Below, in pieces: positions 20,186 through 31,233 of a stretch of 64,000 nt of DNA (position 1 is its first letter; each line of letters begins with the position of its first letter). Origin of the DNA: Rhyacophila brunnea (Eukaryota > Arthropoda > Insecta > Trichoptera > Rhyacophilidae); NCBI GenBank assembly GCA_022495005.1, contig JAGYXB010001842.1:682001-746000 (forward strand). The letters are read 5' to 3'. The notes beneath the pieces are model-generated. The model had not been told where the DNA came from and searched no databases. It was given only the letters and a program-made list of their open reading frames with translations. The position numbers and the translations under genes were made by a program.

Positions 20186-20648
20186 AATGTTACATTTTAT
20201 GTTTAATAAGACTTTGAAGTCGCAAGCACTAATATGTTTTTTTACAAGTATGTGTCATTTTATGTCTTTTAAGATGGGAAAGTCGCGAGGATCTGTGTGG
20301 ACACACATTGCACTTATAAGGTTTTTAACCAGTATGCGTCATTTTATGTTTTTTAAGCCTACTCAGGTCCGAGCATCTATAGGAACACGCATTGCATTTA
20401 TACGATTTTGCACCACTATGTGTCAATTTATGTCTTTTAAGATTAGTAATAATCGTGCATCTATATGAGCACACATCGCATTTATAAGGTTTTTCACCAG
20501 TATGTGTCATTTCATGTTTTTAAAGCCTACTAAGGTCCGAGCATTTATAGGAACACGCATTGCATTTTTCGATTTTGCACCAGTAAGTGTCAATTTATGT
20601 CTTTTAAGATTATTAATATTCGTGCATCTATATGAGCATACATCACAT
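20186..20648 (-). pseudogene. Frame-broken zinc fingers beyond the B stop
   Basis: At least four further fingers follow the stop of gene B, in shifting frames; two readable ones lie at 20510-20325 (YKCDVCSYRCTIITNLKRHK, then YKCNACSYRC...HKMTHTG and TAA). The frame is lost at the linker near 20655, again near 20520 (shortened T-run) and near 20570. The final TAA matches the stop of gene A, so B once encoded about twelve fingers. Confidence 0.75.
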
Positions 20649-21488
20649 TTATAAGGTTTTTTTAACAGTATGTGTCATTTTATGTCTTTTGAGACTACAA
20701 AGAATCGTGCATCTATATGAGCACATATCACATTGATAAGGTTTTTCACCAGTATGTGTCATTTTATGACTTTTAAGACGACTATGATCCCTGCATCTAT
20801 ATGAACACATATTGCATTTATAAGGTTTTTCACCAGTATGTGACATTTTATGTTTTTTAAGATCTCTAAGATCCCTGCATCTATATGAACACATATTGCA
20901 TTTATAAGGTTTTTCACCAGTATGTGTCATTTTATATTTTTTAAGAACACCAAGTAACCTGCATCTATATGAGCACACATCACAGTTGTAAGGTTTTTCA
21001 CCAGAATGTGTCATTTTATGTCTTTTAAGACCACTATGATTCGTGCATCTATAGGAGCACACATTACATTTATAAGGTTTTTCACCAGTATGTGTCATTT
21101 TATGTATTTTAAAACTACTAAGATTCGTGCATCTATGTGAGCACACATCGCATTCATATGGCTTTCTACCAGTATGTATCATGTTATGTATTTTTAGAGT
21201 ACTAGACAATGTGTCCATGTGAATCCTTTTGTGACTTTTTAGAGCACTCCCGCATCCCAAAACTGCGTTACAAACACTGCATACGAAATTACTTGAGAAA
21301 TGTATTACCCTTCTTAGAATTAGTCGTAGTTCCTTCGGAGTATTTATGTTTAAGATTTCTTTTTTTATATTTTGTTCATCAATCGTCACTTCTGAATACT
21401 GTATAGTCCTATGTTGGATTGCATCAGGTGAGGATTGTTGACTCATATCTGTACTGCGATTCCGTTTGGAAAATCCCTTAGTAGAAAC
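20649..21488 (-). CDS. Terminal exon of C2H2 zinc-finger protein, unit B (shortened)
   Basis: It opens in phase 0 after a TTTTCCAG acceptor: VSTKGFSKRNRSTDMSQQ, then QNIKKEILNINTPKELRL and a first finger FVCSVCNAVLG. Seven CxxC-bearing fingers follow in total, but the fourth has Tyr for its first zinc His (LLGVLKKYKMTH), leaving six complete ones plus the half finger. An extra base in the linker (HTVKKTL, stop) ends the ORF at 279 codons, with more fingers beyond. Since the MDIK exon of B is broken, a product needs the MDVK exon: 48+51+279 = 378 residues. A truncated factor of this kind may still bind DNA; whether it is expressed cannot be told. Confidence 0.78.
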   Translation of the reverse strand, partial: VSTKGFSKRNRSTDMSQQSSPDAIQHRTIQYSEVTIDEQNIKKEILNINTPKELRLILRRVIHFSSNFVCSVCNAVLGCGSALKSHKRIHMDTLSSTLKIHNMIHTGRKPYECDVCSHRCTNLSSFKIHKMTHTGEKPYKCNVCSYRCTNHSGLKRHKMTHSGEKPYNCDVCSYRCRLLGVLKKYKMTHTGEKPYKCNMCSYRCRDLRDLKKHKMSHTGEKPYKCNMCSYRCRDHSRLKSHKMTHTGEKPYQCDMCSYRCTILCSLKRHKMTHTVKKTL

Positions 21489-21559
21489 CTGGAAAAGTCA
21501 TAATCGTTCTTCATATTATAATTAAAAATTATGTTTTTATTATTCTATTTGAGTTTTTT

Positions 21560-22200
21560 TGTCGATGCTTTTAAAACTTATCCCCTAAAATTGCCGAAAA
21601 GTAGTGGATGTCATATTTCAATTGCGATCATTAAGAAGAAATCCTACGATAAATTTAAATTGAAAAGGCTCTCTGAAAACGTCGAAACAGAAATGCCATC
21701 TTCAATGCATTTGCACGAAGTAAGAATTGGTTGGAAAAATTTGTTCATTCGGAAACAGAGATGATTGCGTTTAATGCATCATATGCTCAGCAGTAAGTAT
21801 GCAAGGAGAATTCGCGTCTGCAAAGAAATGGATTGAACGAAGATTGTATCTTTTAAAAACGCATTTAAGTCAAAAAGTACACTGGGATGCCACCTATTAC
21901 GAAATTGGAAATTCTGAAAAGAAGTGGACCTTTGAAACACCCGAAGAACGATAGGATAGGATTAAGATCACTGAGCGCGTAAAATCTGGTTGAGATCTTG
22001 TCAAAGTGTTAATAATTGTTGATAATATTGATTGATAATTGGCAATAAAAATAAACATGCTTCTGTGCTTTCTGTAAAATATATTCTTGTATTCTTGTGT
22101 TAGTGGGGAGGGGGTGTAAATTAACCGCACTGGGTGACGAGTGACACTGCTCAGATGCGTTAATGATCCGCACACACAATAAAAAAATAGAGGGAACGTT
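21560..22200 (+). other. B/C-specific intron segment with ORF fragments
   Basis: Present in B and C (32460-33100) but replaced by other sequence in A and D. Plus-strand ORF pieces include LSENVETEMPSSMHLHEVRI and, in the next frame, SAKKWIERRLYLLKTHL followed by KWTFETPEER; C keeps the second piece open (32698-32892) where B has a stop. It has some protein-like character but no family that I recognise; probably the remains of an inserted element. Confidence 0.35.
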
Positions 22201-22547
22201 ACATTTAACTAGTACTTAGGTATTACTTAGACATCAAATAAATAATGTTACCGAATGATCTAGTAGGTAAAAAAAAATGCAACTCCATATTTCATGCAAA
22301 ATCAAATACATAAAAAATGTCATATCGAATTATCGTCAAAAACTGACTACCTATATAAGTGGAACCATCGTATCTTATTTCTTCAAAAATGAGGCTGGAG
22401 CTAGCGTTACGGTTAATGGAGATGGTAAAATACCGGACCATTACAATATTTTGTTGGTGTTGAAAATATGGACGACAATGATACGAGTGAGATGTGGTTT
22501 TAACAGGATGACACTACGTAATATTTTCGAATGCGATTTTACGCCAG

Positions 22548-22975
22548 ATGGTGTGCAAAACGTATAATTGCGTTCATGGAGATTTTGTACATAAGCATCT
22601 CGCCGAACCCGAACACCTAATGCCCCTCTACCATAAGTTTAGCGAACCGATTGCTAAATTCAGCAGAGTCGATTTTTGACAGATTGCAACTGACAGCCCG
22701 CGTTTGTTGATAATTGTCATAGGTACTTGTTTTCTTCCGTATTTCATTATGATTCAGTGAATTATTTTGATTATTGTCTAATGGTATTATCTATTTTACA
22801 ATTGATCCTATAATTGGTGCTTCATTTTATTCAATCATGAATGCTTTATTTATAGGTACTAAACTTTGCTTTCGTAGATGAAGCTAATCTACAATGCCGC
22901 AAATTTCGTAAAAGCGGCGACGCTTTCGAATTTAAGAGTCTCGTTAGTAAATACACATCAGACGCAGATTCATGA
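22548..22975 (+). pseudogene. Two-exon small gene of unknown function, B copy (stop codon)
   Basis: Counterpart of 33736-34163 in unit C. Same ATG, GTACTTG donor, TTTCGTAG acceptor and terminal exon (DEANLQCRKFRKSGDAFEF), but the codon after SRVDF is TGA instead of TTA, cutting the first exon. Confidence 0.35.
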
Positions 22976-23629
22976 AAATCAAATAAATATAAAACAATAT
23001 TATTAACAACTTAATTCACATAATTATGGTGGAATCGATTTATGCATAATAATTATATGGTAGGTAGGTATACTATCACGATAACCATTTACTTTCATTT
23101 GTTTATATTGTAATGATTATATTTATTCAATAACGTTTATTCGGCATTCGGATTATCCGGTCATAATGTAGTATTAATCGAAAAATAAAAAAAATAATAT
23201 GAAAGTATGTAATAGCGAGTTCAAAATATATGGACAACTAGGGATATCTAGTGGCAAAATTTGAAAATTTATCGTTTATTTGACAGTTAAGTGCCCATAG
23301 ACATCAGTTGTATTATTTATATATTACAACTAATAATCATACGTATTTTGTAAGAACTGAAAATGTAGTATAGGGTATAATTTGTACTAAGGGGCAAGTA
23401 CATAATAAATGGATAAGTTATATCAGTATAAATAATAAACTATATCTCACGTATTTCTTCCATAACAAATAATTTGACAACATTTGCGAATGAACATTCT
23501 TTTTATTGAACATAAATAACAACTCAGATTATGTACCTCCAAACCATATTTTTTAAAAATTATACCCAAAATAAACGCTTTTTATAAGCAATTCATCTAG
23601 AAGATACTAGTTAATTTTATTGTATACAA

Positions 23630-24760
23630 GCTGAAGTACCCGGCTTCGCATAGGGTCGCTTCGTGGATACATTAATCTTAGATATTTAAAAAAATAATAA
23701 TAAGTAATTATCTTTTTAATATTAAAATATCTGTGTAATACAACATATGGCCAAATGAAAGTAATTCTAATAGGAGTAAAGGTCAAACAAAAGAATACTG
23801 AATGAAAATCGAATCCAAAATATGCAAACGTTATTAATAGTATTAATAGGTAGTAAAAAAGGGAACAAACAAAAAAGAAACATTGTATTTTACATAATAC
23901 GAATTTAGAAACCTTCGGAGGTGTGCGCACAACAAATGATAAAAAGTTCATCGCAATCGGATGAATGGTATAGGAAACATACGAATAAAAGAAGATATAA
24001 TGGAGAAGAAGGTAGTTTTCTAATTCAGAAACCTTCGCGGGCGTGCGCACAACAACTGATCAAACTTTCATCGCAATCGGATGAATGGTATAAGAACGCA
24101 TAAGAATAGAAGAAGGTAGAATAGAAGAAAAAGATGAAGAAAATAGTTGTACCAATTCAGAAACCCTTGCGGGCGTGAGCACAACACTTGATCAAAATTT
24201 CATTGCAATCGGACGAATGGTATAGAAACGCATACGAATAGAAGAAGAAGAAGTAGAAGAAAATAGTTGTATTAATTCAGAAACCTTCGCGTGTGTGGGC
24301 ATAATAACTGACGAAAGTTTCATCGCAATCTGATGAATGGTAAAGGGACCATACGAATAAAAGTAGATAGAATGAAGAAGAAGAAGAAGATGGTTGTACT
24401 AGATCAAAAACCTTTGCAGGTGTTACCACAGCAACTGGCGAAACTTTCGTCGCAATCGGATGAACGGTATAGAAACCATACGAATAAAAGAAAATAGTGT
24501 GAAGAAGAAGATAATGATTTTTTAATTCAGAAATCTTCGCGGGCGTGCATACAACCACTTACCAAAGTTTCATTGCGATCGGAAGAATGGTATAGGAACG
24601 CATACTGGACAGACAGACATTCATTTATATATATATAAGATATAGCCTATACTCTTCGCGCAAGTGCAAGCAATAAATTTAAAAAGTTTTATCGCAATCG
24701 GATGAACGGTATGGCAGCGCATTAAATACGAACAAACAAACAAATATTGTTTTTATATAT
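23630..24760. repeat. Dispersed repeat with minisatellite core, unit B
   Basis: It begins ACAAGCTGAAGTACCCGGCTTC and ends near GGACAGACAGACATTCATT followed by TATATATATA. Inside are seven diverged copies, spaced about 120-130 bp, of a core close to TTTCATCGCAATCGGATGAA, followed by GAAGAAG runs (starts near 23948, 24069, 24200, 24319, 24445, 24567, 24687). Units A and D lack it at the corresponding site; C has it at 34800-35940. Long ORFs through it on both strands are by-products of the repeats. Confidence 0.75.
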
Positions 24761-24939
24761 TAGATAGATAGGATGACTGTGGCCTAAATGGTAATATTTT
24801 CGGCAACAAACTACGTTTAGGTACTGCATGAGGCACATTGCTGTATTAAAAGTCTCCTTAACGAAATATACTTTGGTTAAACTTATTCATCAAAAGTTGG
24901 ATACTGTGACTGTTGGTAGTGTCATTGAAGATTGTGTAC

Positions 24940-25092
24940 CTGATTTTCTGGTCCACAGTCCAAATAAGAGCAGCCAGGTTGTGAGTCCACGTATTTGAGT
25001 TCCCGTATTGTGTCTTCGATGTACTCGTTGTACAAGTCAATTCCATCAAAAATCGCCTCTGATTTTATAACACCCGAGTCTGTTGAAGGTTC
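24940..25092 (-). CDS. Exon 2 of zinc-finger gene, unit B
   Basis: 51 codons, phase 0 at both ends, TTTTTACAG acceptor and CAG/GTACAC donor. The product begins EPSTDSGVIKSEAIFDGIDL and ends GCSYLDCGPENQ. Intact; same role as exon 2 of A. Confidence 0.78.
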
Positions 25093-25212
25093 CTGTAAAA
25101 AAAGACATGTTATCATATACTTAAAGGAAATCGGTTATGTATTTATAGCGCAGAAGCGACATAAATAAAGTAGATAATATGAATCAAGGAAAAATCAATT
25201 TTTAAAACTAAC

Positions 25213-25363
25213 CTCAGATGCATAGCTGACATCGTCGGCATTAGCTTGTTTAATATTCGTGTCGCCATCAGGGCTGTTTGAATAGAATATTGACACAACA
25301 AGCAAATGCTGACCTTCTGCATAAGTTTGTAATTGTAAGTAGTGGTTCAAGCTTAATATCCAT
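25213..25363 (-). pseudogene. MDIK-type first exon, unit B (4-bp frameshift)
   Basis: The exon is 151 bp where A has 141 and D 147. After MDIKLEP four extra bases shift the frame, giving a stop after about 30 codons; no other ATG lies in the downstream frame. The same 4-bp insertion is in unit C, so it predates the B/C duplication. The donor GAG/GTTAGT is still normal. Gene B can be translated properly only from the MDVK exon. Confidence 0.8.
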
Positions 25364-26295
25364 GTTACCTATGTCTTTAAAGCAAAAATGCCTCACGTAG
25401 TCAATTATCAGAACAAGTAGTTTGACAGCTAGGTACTATAGGCAGGTTACATTATGTATACAAGTAAAATCTATCATCTCTTTTATAAAGATACGAAGCC
25501 TCATCTGAGAAGTGCTGCCATCTTTTGGTCATCGAATTATAGTACGAGGTCCAAGAAATGATTGTAGTATGTATTTCGGCAAAAATTATAGTAGGTACGA
25601 GTTGTCATCAGTTGAAAATGTATAGGTTTTTTGTTTCTCACAAAAAACTAGCATTGAATATGAGAAATTTCGAGGTCCTTTTTATTTAAGTAGGTAGCTA
25701 TTCCAATCAAACTTAAATCAATCAACGATTTAAACGCACAAACATCGCATTTCAATTAATGTTGTTTTATCTTTCTTAGTTGTGTTCAACGTTATGCGTC
25801 TAATTAAGCATAATATTACATTGTATTTCATTGTTTTTTTGCTAGTACCATTTTGCGCTGAGCAGTTTAATGTTATTTTCTCATAAACCATTTAAAAATA
25901 ATCCTTCATCTCTTGAAAATAGTACCACAATAAAAGTGCTGTAGGCAATATTCGAACTTAATATTGACCACCATGACGTGAATGCGGCTTCTTTGAGATT
26001 TAACAGGTTACGCCAGACTGATAAGACAATATTATATTTGCCGTACTACGCATATTCGAATAGGAAAGCGAGGACCTTACATTTCTTTCAGAAACACACT
26101 TGCTTCATGTTTACTTACCTACCTACCTATATTGTTGGGGTCATTTGTTGATTCTCTCTGGGAATCAACACTCTTAGAATATTATAACATAATTTATTAG
26201 GTACCTCCCTACCTACACTACTATTATCGATTGAATAAAAAACAAAGACTAAATATTAAGAATGCTTTTATAATAAATAACATTTGAAAACTAAC
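25364..26295. promoter_or_regulatory. Region between first exons, unit B
   Basis: No exon seen. It is backbone shared with A, C and D (for example CTTGCTTCATGTTTACTTA near 26100). It would hold intron 1 of the MDVK form. Confidence 0.35.
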
Positions 26296-26439
26296 CTCAA
26301 TAACGTAGCCGGGATTATCAGCATACTCTTGTTTGATGCAGATATTTGATTCTGGGTTATTTCCATGTAAAGACATATCGACCGAATGTTGCCCATCTGC
26401 ATCAGGTTCGAAGTCAACTGCTTCGCGTTTTACGTCCAT
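26296..26439 (-). CDS. MDVK-type first coding exon, unit B
   Basis: 48 codons from ATG at 26439 to GAG/GTTAGT, phase 0. Residues DADGQHSVDM and NICIKQEYADNPGYVIE are shared with unit D and not with C, although B and C are nearest relatives elsewhere. It is the only intact first exon of gene B. Confidence 0.75.
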
Positions 26440-27103
26440 TTTACCCAATGAAAGCGTCCGTTCTCAAAGATTATCGTGTCACACTTAAGTCTAAACACGT
26501 GTAAACGAATTGTCAAGCACTGGCCGCCGTGATAATAGACCATGACTAATTTAATATGCGGACGTCTTTTTGTCCCAGTGTTGCCATAAAATGAATAGAA
26601 TAATAATACCAGGGGTTTACGGTCCGATTGATTGCCTAATATGGTACTTGTCAAAACAACGGTACAAACAACGATAATCTGCGCAAGTTTTATCACTTTT
26701 ATCAGTATCGTCTAGTACGTTTTGAGCTATATTCGAACAGACAAATTTAAAAGATGTAGGTATCATGGAATTAGTCAAACAAGTATCGTATTATTTATTT
26801 CCCTTCATAATGGATAATATTGTATCGTTAAGAAGGTTCTGTACTCTATACATACCTAATTCTATAGGTATGATTTTGACTATTCCAAGGTTTACCTGTG
26901 CCCAACGATCAATCATTGATCACTTCTAAATTGACTGGTGTTATGCAGAGAAGGAAGCAGTCTACATTCAATGAGTTTTAATTGATTTAACTTTTGTTAT
27001 ATTCCATTTGAGTGGTTTCTTGCGACCTGGGTTTTGCCTTTCGATTTTCTCATACCTAAGCAATGCTTCAGACACATTAAGATTAAATGCACACTGACGA
27101 TGA
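26440..27103. other. Upstream region of unit B with mosaic ancestry
   Basis: From the exon to about 26645 the sequence is almost the same as D (52758-52980) and clearly different from C; beyond that it departs from D. The MEQT start codon found in A0 and A is missing (ATTCGAACAG near 26733). No gene is supported. Confidence 0.55.
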
Positions 27104-27573
27104 CAGTGGCGCTGTTAGGAATTAATATTGGGGGAGGGTGGCAAGGGGGAGAATATAAATTAGTCCCATAGGCTTCTTGTTTATATAATCATTTTTACAT
27201 ATTTTCACAATATACGGCGGTAGGTATATTTTTATAGTTTCTCCTAGTTTTTATTAATTTGGAGGCTTAGTGGCGGTAACCGTTCAGCGTGTCATCAGCG
27301 ACTGGCGGATTGGAAGTGATTAACAGCGACCATGCTGGACATATGCGCCTAGTATGCTAAAATATTACTAAAATAATATCGGCTGTGCTACCCGTTGGCT
27401 TAGAGGGCTACAATATTTATGCCGAATTCCACTGAAAAAAAATGTTCTTTTGATTTACACCACCACCGACTGTGGTGGATGTAGTCGTTCATTTCGCCGA
27501 AGGTTTGGGAATGCCGAGGTTAATGTTTGGGAGTTGCCAGGGCCCCTTGCCGCCCCCACTGGGTGCGCTACTA
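27104..27573. mobile_element. 470-bp hAT-like MITE
   Basis: The ends CAGTGGCGCTGTT and its partner (reverse complement CTAGTAGCGCACCCAG) are similar inverted repeats, flanked by near-identical 8-bp duplications GACGATGA (27096-27103) and GACGACGA (27574-27581). Other units have GACGACGA-like sequence there with no insertion (for example near 43816). No transposase ORF, so non-autonomous. Confidence 0.65.
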
Positions 27574-27581
27574 GACGACGA

Positions 27582-28639
27582 CGGAAAATGTTTTTAAAAA
27601 CCTGTAAAATACATTGAATAGGTCCATGGTACTAACTATTAATACATGCAGTAAGTAACCGCATTAAATTAAAATTACTCGTAAACAATGGAACTAGGTG
27701 ATGTATTTTTAATTAAATTGGCTTATGAGAAATGTCAATAAATATAGGTGCCCACTTACTGAATAAAAATGGTTAAGGTATACCTAATCAGTCACTGTTG
27801 CATCAACTGTGTCACCAAAATGTCATGTTTTAACAAAGTATAGTAGGTAATTAGTTAAACATACATAAAAATTATAGTAAGTTATAATAGGGATGCAAAA
27901 GACTCAAATCCAACAGAACAAAAAATGAATCAATTAGAATTCAAAGTACCTCAGTTTCTTTCTAATCTTTGGTCAACTAACAGCCCTTAGATTCAGGAAT
28001 TCCCCTTAATTATATCGATATTTCTGTTGTCTTTTAGATAGTTTATGTATTCGTGGGAGGTCCGTTTTTCTACTTATAGTTTTACTAAATATAATGGCTT
28101 AATAAGTCTTGCACTGCCAATGGGATCTTGCATATTAGGTATATGGGTACTTGCCTAGTAAGATTAGTGTAGAGAACACAATTAATTATTTAATTTCTTT
28201 CAATTATAATGAAGTGTCTAGCTAAAATAATATGATCAAAATCGGTACCTATGTACACAGGTTGCTGCTGCGTCAATATTGAATGAGCCTCAATTCATAA
28301 ACCGAGAGCAGACGCCAGTATTCACCGTAGGACGTATTTTTGAAAAGTGTTTATGTTTATCCCACATTATACCTTACTCGAGATCGGTTGCCTGCATATC
28401 CTTACCCGATAGGTATTTCAGTTCCCGTTATTTATGTGGTCCCTGTGTATACATAATGGTATTAGCTATTTTATTATTCAACGAATAGGTAATAACAAGA
28501 TTTTTAGAATGTAACATTATTTTTATTGAACATAATAATACGCAGTAGCACTTTGGCTAGCTCAGTAGGACGTCAGTGACTTGTATAAAAATTATTAATA
28601 TATTTCTGTGGGGTCGGGATAGATGAAACAGTAATTATT
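27582..28639. other. Spacer between units B and C
   Basis: Backbone shared with D (45100-45900) and the last unit (62360-63060). Nothing coding is kept between copies. Confidence 0.5.
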
Positions 28640-30111
28640 TTAATATTATAAGCACTAGCGTATCGTTTATTTTTATTACGTATTTCTTGGTCTTTTACAA
28701 GTGTATTATTCTTATAATTAATGCGGAGAGAGTCGATTTGACTTAAGTATAAAAAGTGATTAGTATTTGTTATAATGATGCCAGACGTGTGATCTGGACT
28801 GGAGATTTTCCGACTGACTCGTCCACTGTCGAGTTGCTGTTTACGAAGTGCCTGTCTTCTTTTTAAAAGCACGTGCCAGAGGTGTGACTCTCTCCATAAA
28901 TGGCACGTTGCTATTAAATACAAGTGCATTTTCTTAGTATTAAGCCTAATGATTATTACATACAAAAAATCTTATTCGAGTAAGTATATTATTATTACGT
29001 ATTATTACTCGCACTATGAATTGAGCGTAGTTATACGCAAAGCAGCCATTCCACACCAACCTCAATCAGAGATATATTCACTTCTATATAAAGTGCGTTT
29101 TTTTAAATCCACAACGCCTGTGATTACTGTTTATACATTTTTAATGATAGATATTACATATATATGATTATAATATGATTTTGTGTAACTTTTCAAAAGA
29201 TAAAAGCATAAAATTTATGAAATTATGGTGTTTTAGCAGTCCAGGCTGTTTTGTGCATAACCGTTTTTTTAATGAATGATCAGTCTGGAATGCAGCCAAC
29301 TCTTATTTTTACTACTTTCTTAAAAAAAACCTTCTAAGTTACTCAAGTATTATGGAAATTTCAAAGTTCTGAAAATAATTCGGAAAACTTGTAAATTATA
29401 AATTAATATTTAGCTGCCTAGCACTCATTTTTACATTAAAAACTATATAATAAATTATATTATATATTTTATATATAATAAAATGTAAAACATATAATAT
29501 TATTGAGAAAATAATGTTTATTAATTGAATGTAGAAAAACACACCTTATACAATTAGGTACATAATATTATCATATGGTTGCTTTATGCAGATCGAAATG
29601 GGCATATTTTTAAAACGCATTTATATGACATTTTTGTATGATAGCAGCTTGGTTGCTTTATGCAGATCGAAAAAGTCATATTCTGCGATTTGTAAAATCT
29701 TTAAAACTTATTAATATGAGATTTTTATATGACGGCAGCTTGGCTGAATTGTACAGAACGTAAAACAAACGTGTGAGATTTTGGAAATCGCTCATTTTAA
29801 TCAAAATTGTGGCTTGGCTGCTTTGTGTATAAGTACGCTCAATTATTTTATTAATATTAAAAACTAAGTACATTTCTATTATTATTTCAAAACATTTTTA
29901 ATGACATCATTACACACCTTTAATTACAATTATTTAATTATTATGTACAGGCTTACATTCTAATTTATATCAAAAGGCCAAACCCATTCGTCATCATTAA
30001 TCAACCTAACCTAACCAGGTTTTTAATCCACGCCTTACATTTACAGCTTTGAAATTAAAGACGTGGGACCTACATCTAAAAATAGTTTTATCATTTTAAA
30101 TAATTAAGGAA
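28640..30111. repeat. Distal 3' block of unit C
   Basis: Near-identical to 17735-19244, including the diverged tandem copies around GCAGATCGAA (29588, 29661, 29752). No gene is supported. Confidence 0.6.
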
Positions 30112-30342
30112 TTTTGCGCTTTATGCACAGTCGGAGGTCATCTTTGAAGACAATACTCGTGTGGCTAAATGCACCCCAGCCTAGTTTTACTCTGCGAACA
30201 ATTTAAACAAATATACACACATATATGGATACTTTTTGTACCGGATAGGTGTAGTTTATCACTTGTTCGAGCTGAGTGCTTTTGCTGATGATCACTTTTA
30301 GCCCGCAAAGCAGTTGAACATGACTTTCGTCTTTGTTACATT
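30112..30342 (-). mobile_element. Old RTE LINE fragment, unit C
   Basis: Same truncated post-RT fragment, at the same place, as in B and D. Confidence 0.7.
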
Positions 30343-30645
30343 TCACCTCAATGAGAAGTATGATTTATTAACTTTCTATTATATTAACTCATTTTTAAAA
30401 TCAATCTCGTTTTTTTATGACCTACATCGAGGTATCCATTGGTAATGATCAGTATGTCCAAGTTCACAACATTACATACATAGATACATGCTGGAAATTA
30501 CTTTATACATATTCTGAAGTGTGTATTTGAAAGATTCAAAATTAATGTGTTTGCCAGTGTTTTCGTATAGGTACAGCTAAACGGAATAACTGATTTCGAT
30601 GGCACCTGTGTTAGCCAAAGCTTCATTCCAAAATAGCACCGACCT

Positions 30646-30670
30646 AAGAGATTGGACGGTGCAATCTCTT
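30646..30670. other. Conserved short hairpin, unit C
   Basis: Same stem and loop as in units A, B and D. Confidence 0.5.
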
Positions 30671-31069
30671 TGGTATTGACCCTTTTTGATAATAAGGTTT
30701 ATCAGATATTGTAAAAGTTAAACGATTTAACTATTTTTTTGTTAAAAAAATATTTTGTTTTAACATCAAGGGAATTGGACAACGCCGTGTAGATGAAAAA
30801 ACATCACAACTGAATCCACAGACTTGGTGGCAATGTAGTCATGGGATTTTCCATCACCAGGCGTTTGTTTATTTAATTTTTGATACTCACTTCTAAACTT
30901 CTTTTTACTTATTAGTATTTGAATTATTCGGTAAGTCGTTATAATATGCAAAAACAACAAGTATTTTATTTAAATATAGACAACAATATAAAGTCATCAG
31001 CAAAGGGACGATCTCTATATTAATACAATGCATTAATAAAGCTTTTCACGATTTTTACATTTTATGTTT

Positions 31070-31233
31070 AATGAGACAAAGGTACGTGAATAAATAACGT
31101 TACAGACTTTAAAGTCACAAGCACTAATCAGTTTGTTCAGTAGTATGTGTCATTTTATGTCTTTTAAGATGGGAAAGTCACGAGGATCTGTGTGGACATA
31201 CATTGCATTTAAAATCCTTTTCACCAGTATGTG
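31070..31233 (-). pseudogene. Trailing finger remnants, unit C
   Basis: Beyond the last readable finger of C are pieces such as KCNVCPHRSS followed by a TGA, matching the fossil finger at the end of A. About 35 bp near 31075-31110 (ACAAAGGTACGTGAATAAAT) is new to C. Confidence 0.55.

Noticed and set aside
23607..24558. Minus-strand ORFs of 147 and 93 codons in B (and 34791-35742 in C)
   Set aside because: They arise from the minisatellite units and carry Phe/Tyr/Ser-rich translation of GAAGAAG runs; not a plausible protein.
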